Origin: Mesostigma viride
Lineage: Eukaryota; Streptophyta; Mesostigmatophyceae; Mesostigmatales; Mesostigmataceae
NCBI GenBank assembly: GCA_009746045.1
Contig: RPFO01000448.1
Span: 706,501-739,000 of the forward strand
Reading direction: 5' to 3'
Length of the DNA stretch: 32,500 bases
Shown here: in pieces, positions 7,461 to 16,800 of the stretch
Position numbering within the stretch: the stretch's first letter is position 1
How the letters are laid out: the number at the start of each line of letters is the position of its first letter
The notes under the pieces: model-generated
Database searches by the model: none
What the model was told of the DNA's origin: nothing
The model's input: the letters and a program-made list of their open reading frames with translations, nothing else
Position numbers and translations under genes: made by a program

Positions 7461-10060
7461 GTTACCGAACAAGTCGGCAAGATGATCGAAGTTGTCAGGC
7501 AGCTCGGGAACGCCATGAACGCCGAGGACACAGCCCAAGCCAAGGCAACGTGGGGCTCAGCGCTGGGGGATGTGCACCGGGCCTACCAGGCATATGGACC
7601 CGTCAAGAGAGGGAAGGGCGTGTCTCTCCCAACTCCTCTGTACGGCAAGATCTGGGCGATTGTGAAGCCCTTTTGGCAGAAAGGAGAGCAAGCCAAGGCC
7701 GAAGGGGACGGCGCAGGCGACAAGGCAGGAGGGGCTGAAGAGACGGACAAGTGGGGGCCGGACCAGAAGAACTTCATGCAGCGCTGGCTGTTCTGGTGTG
7801 AGGACCCTTTGAAGCCCGCTGTCGACGGCAAGCCGGCGATCGCACAGGATATCGCGGCTCGGCAAGACTTCCTTGACACGCGCCCTAAAGACAAGGCGCA
7901 CGAACTGTCCATTTTCACCGCGCATCGGGAACTTGCGAGTTTCCAGTACTTCGACAGCCTGATCCAAGCGCCGATCATGTCCTGTGAGGCCCCTCCCAGC
8001 AACCTGATAAAAATAATGGAAGTCGCCAAGAATTTGATAGAGGCGGCAAAGCAATTCGCCCACATCAAGTTCCTGGAGAACCCCGAGCTGATGGCCGCTT
8101 GCAAACAACTAAACGGGACTTTCGACCCCGTATTGGTGAGGGAGCACGTGTTTGGCGTGAAGCTGAAGGGCACCTTCGCCACGGACCTCGACAAGTTCAT
8201 CGCCGACTGCCGCCTGACCAGAGACTTTTGGCGGGTGGTCGTCACGGCCACGAGGGCGATCATTCTCACGCTGAGGGACCTTCCGCCGGCTAAAAGGAAA
8301 GTGGTCGACCAGAAGGACTGGAAGTTCCCGAGAGGGCTGCTCGCTTCCCACCCCCGTCATTTGTATGACGATTTGGGGGTGAAGACCAAACATCTGCTGG
8401 GTGTGCCACAGGAGGCGGCGGCGGAGGTCGAGAAGGAGGTCGAGGAGGCGGCGGAGGAGGGGACTACCAAGGCCAAGAAGGGGTGGGGACAGGTTGGAAG
8501 CCTACAGCGATTGGAAGGGGGTGAGGATGGGATCCGACTGGATCGCATACAGGACAATGACATGGAAGGAAAACGAAAAAAGAAAGGATCTGGTGGTGAC
8601 GAAGGTGGTGGACGAGTTGTGCACGGGGAATTACAAAATTCCTCGGTCGCTGGAGGACCAGGCGTTTGCTGTGCTGGACCTGGCAGCTGACAGCAACGAG
8701 AAGTGGAGGAACCTGCGCAAGTGGGACCAGACTGCATTCCGGAGGAGAGCAACATTCCCAAACCCTCCTCGCATTTGAGCCCGGTCGTGTGGGATGTGGT
8801 TGACAAGATGACCAACGCCCTTTTTAGGGGACCCTGCAGAGTTCTGCTGGTGTTCGGGGAGCCCGCCCATATCCGCCGGTGGAAGCGCCTGGTCCGCCTT
8901 ATCAAATATTGGCTTGTTGAAGATGGGTGGAAGGCCTCTACTTTTCCGACGACGATTCTTCGTCTGATGAGGATGATGATTCGGAGAAGGGGGAAGAGGG
9001 GGAGGCGGATGAGGATGAGAAGGAGGAGGATGAGGAGGAGGAGGGAGGAGGAGGAGGACGAGGAGGACGAGGAGGACGAGGAGGACGAGGAGGACGAGGA
9101 GGACGAGGAGGACGAGGAGGAGGATATTGCTGAGGGGCACCCGCCCGGGTGGGTGAGGGGCAGGCGGAGGGGGAGAAAGGGGATGGGGATGGGGAGAAGG
9201 GAGGAGGGGGAGGGGGGAGAGGGACGGGGGAGGAGATGGAAGGGGAGGGAAAAAGCGCAGTCGGGGTGATGGAGGCTCGCGTGATGAGACAATGGGGGGG
9301 ATGAAGACAACAGGGGGGGAGGTAAGCGCCAGCGTGCTGGTGAAGGAGACTCGAGGCCTGTCGTTGGAAACGCCGGCGGGCGTATCTGTGATGAGGAGGG
9401 GGATCGCCAGCAGGAAGGAGGCTCGCGGCCTGTTACTGGAAACGCCGGCGGGCGTATCTGTGATGAGGAGGGGGATCGCCAGCAGGAAGGAGGCTCGCAG
9501 CCTGTTACTGGTAACGCCGGCGGGCGTATCTGTGATGAGGATGGGGATCGCCAGCAGGAAGCAGGCTCGCGGCCTGTTACTGGTAGCGCCGGCGGGCGTT
9601 CCCGATTTACGGGAGGCGGTCGTGTCCGACAGATGGGAATGAGGCCTCGTCAGGATTCATGGGGACCCCCGGTTGAGGGGACCCCCGCCCTCGCCTCGGT
9701 TTCTTTGGGTCTGGGTGACGATCCCGTACCGTCGTCAGGAAGGACGGTTGTGATGACTTTGCCCCCCGCTCGACGGGGATGGAGCAATGCCCGAACACGA
9801 TACTGCTGAATGAGGATGACGATCCGGAGCCGTCGGCTGACACGGATTTTGTTGCGAGCACCCCACTGCAGAAGAGGGTATTGGAGGCTCGTAACGTGGA
9901 GGGTCCGCCGACAGTCTCAGGTGGAGGGCCGGCGTTTGCCGGATTGATGCGCCCGACTGAGGTGGTCGATGTTGAGGCGCCGCCAGGGACATCGACCGCA
10001 CCGTTGACCGCATTGACGGATATCTTCGATCGACCAAGGATGCCCTTCCACGCTCCAACG
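7461..10060 (+). CDS. Gene C exon 6: long charged region, acidic tract and 24-residue repeats
   Basis: The frame from the acceptor is open to 8,690, but at about 8,495 the coding reading moves to another frame, ending at TGA 8,776-8,778. Others follow to about 9,130. Up to about 8,500 the protein is a helix-rich, Lys/Glu-rich region with several Trp. An acidic (Asp/Glu/Ser) and Gly/Arg-rich low-complexity tract follows (8,940-9,130), then four 24-residue repeats (9,340-9,607). The exon probably ends at ACG|GTACAT, 10,060. There may be an internal intron near GGTAAGCG (9,321). No family recognised. Confidence 0.45.
9055..9122 (+). repeat. 9-bp coding repeat (AGGACGAGG)
   Basis: About seven head-to-tail copies of a 9-mer alternating GAGGAC and GAG. 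In the three + frames they read as Glu/Glu/Asp, Arg/Gly/Gly or Gly/Arg/Gly runs. The alternative frames explain the strikingly different ORFs over the same bases. Confidence 0.9.
9340..9607 (+). repeat. 72-bp coding minisatellite, four copies, carrying the 22-nt motif inverted
   Basis: The CGCCGGCGGGCG core recurs at 9,371, 9,443, 9,515 and 9,587, exactly 72 bases (24 codons) apart, so any frame is preserved. Two frames are open through the array. The hydrophilic one (repeat RQQEGGSRPVTGNAGGR) looks more natural and continues to about 9,775. The reverse complement of the core block in the first copy matches the 22-nt intron motif at 20 of 22 positions; the other copies match slightly less well. 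Confidence 0.9.
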
Positions 10061-10215
10061 GTACATTCGGCCGGTAAATTTCATTTTCAATAAACGAGTT
10101 TAATAAGTACCTTATATATATTTCTACATAAGTTTTTTTGCATCAGTCCATGGCTTCATTGATTTCTCACACGACCCTTCCGTATTCATGTTAATTGGCA
10201 TGTGCTTACGTGCAG

Positions 10216-10908
10216 GGAAAGGCGAAGAAGAAACTCCAGTTCGGTTTCCCCGTGGATCCGCGTCTGGGACTGTGTCCGGAGAGGCCGGCCGTGTTGTTGG
10301 CCAGGCCGCGGTCGGCGAACCAGTTGCACAACCGGGGGCGGGAGGGGACGAGCTCCCACCCAACGCACCAACCACGCACCAGCCTTACCGTGCGGTCAGC
10401 CAGAAAAAACGTACGAAGAGTTGATGGCAGAGGCGGCGGCTGCGCAGGGGCAGAAGGCAAAACGTCGGGGAGGGGGCAGGCGAGGGGCGGGGCAGGAGAC
10501 GGAGGGTGCCGACGAACCTGCACAGCCGCAGAAGGGTGGTGGTCAGGGCAGAGATGCGACGGCCGAAAACCGAATCAGGGACGTTCGGCCGGACGTCCGG
10601 ATGCGCTTTATGGATGGCGCGAAACTGAGTCGCGGAGGTTGGAGTTCGAAATGGGTAGACAGGTGTGCATAAACTGGGAGCACAAGTACCCCAAGAAGGA
10701 AGATTTTCTGCTCTTTGGCACCCTCCTGGGCAAAGAGAGGGAGAAGGTGGTGATCAGATGGTTTGATGAAGGGCACGACCTCGGTTGGAGTAATGAGTGC
10801 GAGCAAAAGTTTCGTTTCCCTCTGAAGTTCGCTAGAGAACATGTTACTCTCCTGAAGGAAGGCGCCAGCTGGGACAACATTCCTTCATATCGACCTGGCA
10901 AGCGATGA
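10216..10908 (+). CDS. Gene C last exon
   Basis: Begins after ACGTGCAG (10,215), in phase with the previous donor at 10,061. Three frames are used in turn. The last, from about 10,640 to the TGA at 10,906-10,908, is a compact hydrophobic/charged segment with several Trp and Phe. It looks like the most conserved, folded part, but no family is recognised. The intron 10,061-10,215 lacks the 22-nt motif. Confidence 0.5.
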   Translation, partial: GKAKKKLQFGFPVDPRLGLCPERPAVLLARPRSANQLHNRGREGTSSHPTHQPRTSLTVRSARKNVRRVDGRGGGCAGAEGKTSGRGQARGGAGDGGCRRTCTAAEGWWSGQRCDGRKPNQGRSAGRPDALYGWRETESRRLEFEMGRQVCINWEHKYPKKEDFLLFGTLLGKEREKVVIRWFDEGHDLGWSNECEQKFRFPLKFAREHVTLLKEGASWDNIPSYRPGKR

Positions 10909-11407
10909 TGGGCGAGGACTTTGCACGAAATCGCGTTTTGCACGTAATTGCCCACCGCAACGTGGAGAAATGCAGATGTACATAGTAGTTGGATCAGTTA
11001 CCGTGACTTTGGGCAGTTTAGTAGTTGGGGTGACGTGTCCAATGTATATATGGTGGGGCGCGTCCAAGGGGGTCCACGCTGATTGAGCACTTGCATGTGT
11101 TCTTTCAACATATTCGGACATGTATGAAATGAATAAATTGTTTGGACGATTGCAAATTGATTGATTGAAGAATGAGATACCATTAATAATTGAAAAATGT
11201 AAAACCTCATTGTGAATTTGTACTTCAAACTTTCACATGCATGCCCCAAATTGTGCATTTGTGCAGGTTTTAATTATGAGAAGTAGCATTTCTCTACAAA
11301 TATTGAGAAATTTAGGGGCACTTGGGGTTGTTGGCCATGTTCATTCATGATAAAATGGACTTTTTATGCTGTAAAATCATATTCCACTAGTCCAAAACGC
11401 TGCTTTC
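10909..11407. other. A/T-rich spacer without recognisable gene
   Basis: The sequence changes here from GC-rich coding to A/T-rich unique DNA. I see no ORF with coding character, no tandem repeat and no copy of the 22-nt motif. It probably holds the 3' end of gene C and the 5' truncation point of the retrotransposon. Confidence 0.7.
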
Positions 11408-12318
11408 ATGACGTCAAAAGTACCAGCAATGGCCCTAGGTTGGAGCAGTAGATGTTGGGGACGCCCGGCCCTCCGCCGCCTCGACAGGTTCTGGACCTGT
11501 CGCTACCTGAGTGAGCGACGCAAGCGCATTCTGTTCAAGGCCCTTGTCCTCAGCATCCTCCTTTATGGCTGCGAGGCGTGGACCCTGGACCAGGCGCTGA
11601 GCCAGCAGCTTGACGGCACCGTCACTCGAATGCTCCGTCATATCCTCGGCGTCCGCTACCAAGAACGCCGCACCCGGGCCGAGCTCTACTGCGAGCTCCC
11701 TCTTGTCACCCATACCATCCGACACCGCCGCCTCCTCTTTGCCGGCCATCTTGCCCGCACAGACCAGGTGAATACCGATGTGGGCCCTGCCGGGGGGCTT
11801 AAGACGGGCCAACCAGGTAGACACCTCCTCCTATGGCAGGGTCCCCTTGTCCCATCGCAACCCACTGGCAAACTTGCGCGCGCCGGGCACCGGCGCGGCG
11901 CGACCCAGACCTATGTGACACAACTGCTTGAAGATGCAGGGCTTCTGGGACTATCCGTACTCCGCGCCCGCATGATTGACAAGGAGAAATGGGCTGCCAT
12001 CTGCGATAAGCACCTCCCCGAGGGGTATGCTCCTGTTTTCTCCCCACGGGCCCCGCGGCCCGTTGCTAGCCAGGGTAGAAGTCCGCAAGTGGAGGTTATT
12101 GGTCCTGAGGATAGCCGCTACACTACCGCCTCGTCTGCCATTACAGTAGAGGACAGCTCGGATGAGGATTACATCCCCATCTAGTGCTTAACGGTTGGGG
12201 GATGATGCAGACGATATTTGTTTAAACTTTTGTGTAATTATTTTTCTAATGAGATTAGCATAGTACTCCGTGGCATGCCTTTGCGCATGACACGCAAGTA
12301 CTTACTTACTTACTTACT
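11408..12318 (+). mobile_element. 5'-truncated non-LTR retrotransposon (reverse transcriptase C-terminus, 3' UTR, ACTT tail)
   Basis: A frame of 258 codons (11,408-12,184, stop TAG) begins about 15-20 codons before the recognisable homology. It contains the typical end of LINE reverse transcriptases: RLDRFW, a basic block, FKALVLSILLYGCEAWTL, an R-x-L-RHILGVRY-like thumb segment, and the RHRRLLFAGHLAR segment common to the C-terminal part of these proteins. The polymerase catalytic motifs lie upstream and are absent. The C-terminus is acidic (EDSSDEDYIPI). The 3' UTR (12,226-12,300) and the ACTT repeat tail (12,300-12,318) match a second copy at 32,201-32,280. An alternative reading is that the tail is a separate insertion, because GTTTAAA occurs at both 12,220-12,226 and 12,357-12,363. 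Confidence 0.8.
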
Positions 12319-12322
12319 GTAA

Positions 12323-12355
12323 CATGCCAGCTGCACATGACACGCAAGTGCTTAC
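12323..12355 (+). repeat. Second, diverged retrotransposon 3' end
   Basis: CATGCC, then GCACATGACACGCAAGTG and CTTAC, repeats the last 33 bases of the element's 3' UTR directly behind the ACTT tail. It looks like an older or duplicated tail. Confidence 0.65.
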
Positions 12356-12921
12356 AGTTTAAAGTGAGACTGCGTCACGTGGGTGCCAATAAAGGAACCT
12401 CCAAACACTATACGCAACGAGGGAGGGCGCCCTCGACCAGATTGCACTAGCTTCGATCTCTCACAAGCTGCCACAAGTGGGCAGGCCACATGCAGAGGAC
12501 GCTCTGTGCATCATGGTGCAGGCCCGACTATGTGTGCAATACATAAATAGGCAGGCCGACGCAGAGCAGATGCTTTAGAGGTGAGGTGCGGTCAAGACGT
12601 AGGCTGGGGCGCAAGCTCATGGCCGCCACATGAGCGATGGTTGGTCTCATGCTGATCTAGTACCATCACATATATATTCTGATCAGGCACTCCGCAAAGG
12701 TGAAAACCATTTGCGTTCAGTGCCGGGCCGCGGAAAACGCGGAAAAACGCGATCTGCAAATGAATCCGACCGAAATCGAACTGGGGACCTCTCGTATATA
12801 TGCCTAAAATTGAGAGTACTTCTAGGTGTGAAGCAGCTATTCCTGGACGCATGGCAACGTTTTGTAAATTTTACAGCAGTTGTCCAACCGCAAAGCGTAA
12901 ATATGATAGCGTGCCAGAGGA
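12356..12921. other. 3' flank of UTP18, no gene seen
   Basis: No supported gene. The minus-strand stop of UTP18 is at 12,922-12,924, so part of this stretch is its 3' UTR. A TGTAA pentamer on the minus strand (12,871-12,875) is placed as expected for a green-algal polyadenylation signal. Confidence 0.6.
12871..12875 (-). promoter_or_regulatory. Possible TGTAA polyadenylation signal of UTP18
   Basis: TGTAA on the minus strand, about 46 bases after the stop codon. TGTAA is the usual signal in volvocine green algae. A pentamer is frequent by chance, so the assignment rests on position only. Confidence 0.3.
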
Positions 12922-13003
12922 CTATATGCTATTGTAGTGGTGCACCCGGTAGAGCAGAACGCGGCCGCGAGCATTCCCGATCCCGAGGAACCCGCCGCCA
13001 GGG
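12922..13003 (-). CDS. UTP18: UTP18 exon 14 and stop
   Basis: 82 bases: PGGGFLGIGNARGRVLLYRV, HHYNSI, then TAG at 12,922-12,924. Acceptor TTGGGCAG. The ending LLY-L/V-HHY is the family's C-terminus. Confidence 0.96.
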
Positions 13004-13680
13004 CTGCCCAAGGGCCAAGGTTGAAAGAAAGGACACCATGTGCAGAGATCCAGAACATGGCAAAAAAGCAGTCACTTGATCTATTCATTCATGCCAAAAA
13101 GAATTCACTATACACTGTAAGGATACTGGTATGCTTTCACCTCAGGAGGCTAGCAGCTGCATGGATGACCCATCCAAAAAGTTTAACTCATTGCAGAAGA
13201 GGCACCCAGTATGTCAAGCTTCAACTGCCTTGTTTGTAAAGAAGGAGCAGAGGCACAACTGCTTTCACCATCACAGAATCCATTTGCGTGCGTGTCATAC
13301 TACAAACATGTGGATGGCATCTGGCATGCAAAGATGCTCTAACAGTAGCAGAAAATTGCAAGCATAGAAAAAACACACTGCCTGAAACCGAGTGCGGTGA
13401 CATCGTGTTAACATTCTACTACGTTCTACTAGTAGTATACTCTAGTAGATACTGCTACACTAGCACATGACAAGTATGCCCTTACCTGAAGCCAAGCGCG
13501 GTGACGTAGTGCAGCGGCGTCCGTGAAGACGGCCAGTTGGCAAACACGGTGGCGGACGGCAGGTGAACAAGCCGCATCGCATCCGCCTTCATCCGCGACG
13601 ACATGGCCAGGATCTGGGAGGGCCAAGGCCGTTGCGGATGACATATAGCGCAGGGTGTGAGGCTGCGGTGCGCATGTGCG

Positions 13681-13729
<49 letters not shown>

Positions 13730-13758
13730 TTCTGTGTGTGTGTGTGCGCGTGTGTGTG

Positions 13759-13838
<80 letters not shown>

Positions 13839-16800
13839 TGTATGCATGAAAGGCATAACGGACTGAGGAGTTACTGCCCCGGTGTCAGGCTTAGGAGTGT
13901 CAAGGGAAACAAGTGATGGGATTAAGCTTAGCAAAGTGCCCGGCAGCTGCAAACAAAGGGTGTGCTGACCAGTCGGTGACATAGCTCATATGCACGTCTG
14001 TTGCGTGCCTCCGTTAGTACTGCCTGCACGCAAATGAGACCATTCGCACAGTTACCCATGTGCAACGCATGTATGCTTGTGCACAGAATACAAACACGCT
14101 CACAGCAGGACAGACAAGACGGCCACGAGGCGGGGCCCACCTGGGAGTCAGGGCTGAACGCCAGGTGGTCCGCTGACGTCGTCAGGTTCATGAGGGCGCG
14201 CAGGGGGGGAGCGGTGGCAGACGCCAGGGCCGCCTGCCGGTCATAAATGTTTACCACGCCGCTGTCCGACCTGAAGGCGCCCACATGGGCAACCCAACCC
14301 AATAAAACAAAAGCTTCCCAAGTCGTTATTATAACAAGTTAATAATTTATAATAGTAAATGAGTATGTTATAGCTATACTGGTATGTTACTACTGTAGCA
14401 TAGGGCCAAAAATGCGGTCAAGATCTGATGCCACAAGGGAAGCACCGGGCCTGTACCAGGGGCTCCCAAAGACAACTCCGAGGTATGAGCCAGCCGCTGG
14501 GAAAGGTATGAGTCAGCTGGCCCTGCACATCAACGGCAGAAAGAGAACCTCAATGTTCAGGCATGTCACTGGCAACTGCCATCTTGCCAACGGTTGCCAA
14601 AGTAACTAATATTACACAGGTGAGGGGCCAACCATGCCACCACGTGCCCACTAAGGTCCTTGGGCATTGGAGCCATGGGGGCATCCACTCAACTCAGCCC
14701 AGGTATGTGAACCTCATCTCCTTAAGTAAACGTGCTTCCAAATCGCACACGTACCATGCCTGTCTCGCATACCCTGTTTTGCGGCGATATCTTCATGCAT
14801 ACCCCAAATCGGGCCCAACATGCCCAACACCGGGTGTCCACGGGGAAATACTAGCTAAAAGCAGCTACATTAATCATTCGACTTCTACGTGGCTATTTCA
14901 TTGTGTGTCTGTGTCTGCGTGCGCGTGTGTGTGCGAGCCCATCCTCGCGACCCACCCGGGTCGAACTGCCATTCATATTCAGTGGCTTACTCCCAATGTC
15001 CGCCTGTGCAAACGTACAGCCATGTAAAAGTTCAAGTAGTCAATCTGGTCAAGGGCATCCCCTTGGCACGCACCCGGTGGCAAACATCTTGCCCGAGGGC
15101 GCCACTGCGAGCGAGGTGCTGTTGACGCAGCCCTCGTCCACGCCGCGGTGGATGCAGCGGCGCGTGCGCAGGTCCCAGTGGTACACCTGGCCGTCACCTG
15201 GTAGGACAATGTGTGTGTGGGGGGGGATCAGGGCGTTGGGGGGATATCACCATGCAAGCAGGCAGAACCAGCCAGCAAGCACGGAATTCGCTAAGGAAAA
15301 AGAAAGCGAACAGCCCCGCAGGTGCATAAAAGTAGGCACTAGGCTAGCTAGCGAGTGACCAGCGCGTGTGAAGAGGCCAGCCGACAGGCAACGGGGCAAA
15401 TGAGCAAGAGACAATTACAAAAACTTCAGGAGGACGATAAGAACGCACGTGGGCACATACACTAAAATTATAATAGCTATTCCTCAGGTTCCAACCACCC
15501 CCTGAGATGAGCACATACACTTGCACACCGTCTATAACTAAAACAGCTATTCCTCAGGTTCCAACCACCCCCTGAGATGAGCACATACACTTGCACACCG
15601 TCTATAACTAAAACAGCTATTCCTCAGGTTCCAACCACCCCCTGAGACGAGCACATACACTTGCACACCGTCTATAACTAAAACAGCTATTCCTCAGGTT
15701 CCAACCACCCCCTGAGATGAGCACATACACTTGCACACCGTCTATAACTAAAACAGCTATTCCTCAGGTTCCAACCACCCCCTGAGATGAGCACATACAC
15801 TTGCACACCGTCTATAACTAAAACAGCTATTCCTCAGGTTCCAACCACCCCCTGAGATGAGCACATACACTTGCACACCGTCTATAACTAAAACAGCTAT
15901 TCCTCAGGTTCCAACCACCCCCTGAGATGAGCACATACACTTGCACACCGTCTATAACTAAAACAGCTATTCCTCAGGTTCCAACCACCCCCTGAGATGA
16001 GCACATACACTTGCACACCGTCTATAACTAAAACAGCTATTCCTCAGGTTCCAACCACCCCCTGAGACGAGCACATACACTTGCACACCGTCTATAACTA
16101 CAACAGCTATTCCTTCGGTTCCAACCACCCCCTGAGATGAGCACATACACTTGCACACCGTCTATAACTAAAACAGCTATTCCTCAGGTTCCAACCACCC
16201 CCTGAGACGAGCACATACACTTGCACACCGTCTATAACTAAAACAGCTATTCCTCAGGTTCCAACCACCCCCTGAGACGAGCACATACACTTGCACACCG
16301 TCTATAACTAAAACAGCTATTCCTCAGGTTCCAACCACCCCCTGAGATGAGCACATACACTTGCACACCGTCTATAACTAAAACAGCTATTCCTCAGGTT
16401 CCAACCACCCCCTGAGACGAGCACATACACTTGCACACCGTCTATAACTAAAACAGCTATTCCTCAGGTTCCAACCACCCCCTGAGATGAGCACATACAC
16501 GTGCACGCCGTCTATAACTAAAACAGCTATTCCTCAGGTTCCAACCACCCCCTGAGATGAGCACATACACTTGCACACCGTCTATAACTACAACAGCTAT
16601 TCCTAAGGTTCCAACCACCCCCTGAGATGAGCACATACACTTGCACACCGTCTATAACTAAAACAGCTATTCCTTCGGTTCCAAACACCTCCTGAGGTCA
16701 GCAGGTCCATAGCGCCGAGCGCGTACGCAACCAATCGTACAACAACACCAGTATTACTAGTGCCACCCGTATTGGTAGTACGCTACTACTCAGACACCGC

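Larger units (their letters stand above)
3891..10908 (+). pseudogene. Long multi-exon gene C, charged protein of unknown family, many frameshifts
   Basis: Coding character is continuous over about 5.5 kb of exon sequence. Exons read from splice signals are 3,891-4,564; 4,686-4,742; 4,870-4,950; 5,075-5,577; 6,020-7,204; 7,461-10,060; and 10,216-10,908 (stop). The two short exons (19 and 27 codons) and the flanking junctions agree in phase 0. Within the longer exons the reading frame changes near 3,940, 5,340, 5,440, 6,655, 6,770, 8,495, 8,735, 8,940, 9,775, 10,240, 10,410 and 10,640. Several of these are at or near G or C runs. The breaks are indels, and I saw no clear substitution-type stop inside the inferred frame. 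No catalytic motif or known domain is recognised. It may be one gene or two or three adjacent ones, decayed or badly read. Confidence 0.5.

Noticed and set aside
8357-9310. Minus-strand 317-codon ORF with poly-Ser/Leu
   Set aside because: It is the antisense of the GAG/GAC-rich coding tract of gene C and lacks independent coding character.
12730-12800. tRNA-like B box (GTTCGATTTC on the minus strand)
   Set aside because: The T-arm stem does not pair, there is no matching A box upstream and no acceptor stem.
15471-16697. Regular repeats resembling a CRISPR array
   Set aside because: The whole 70-bp unit is repeated with no unique spacers. The same holds for the 53-, 37- and 26-bp arrays.
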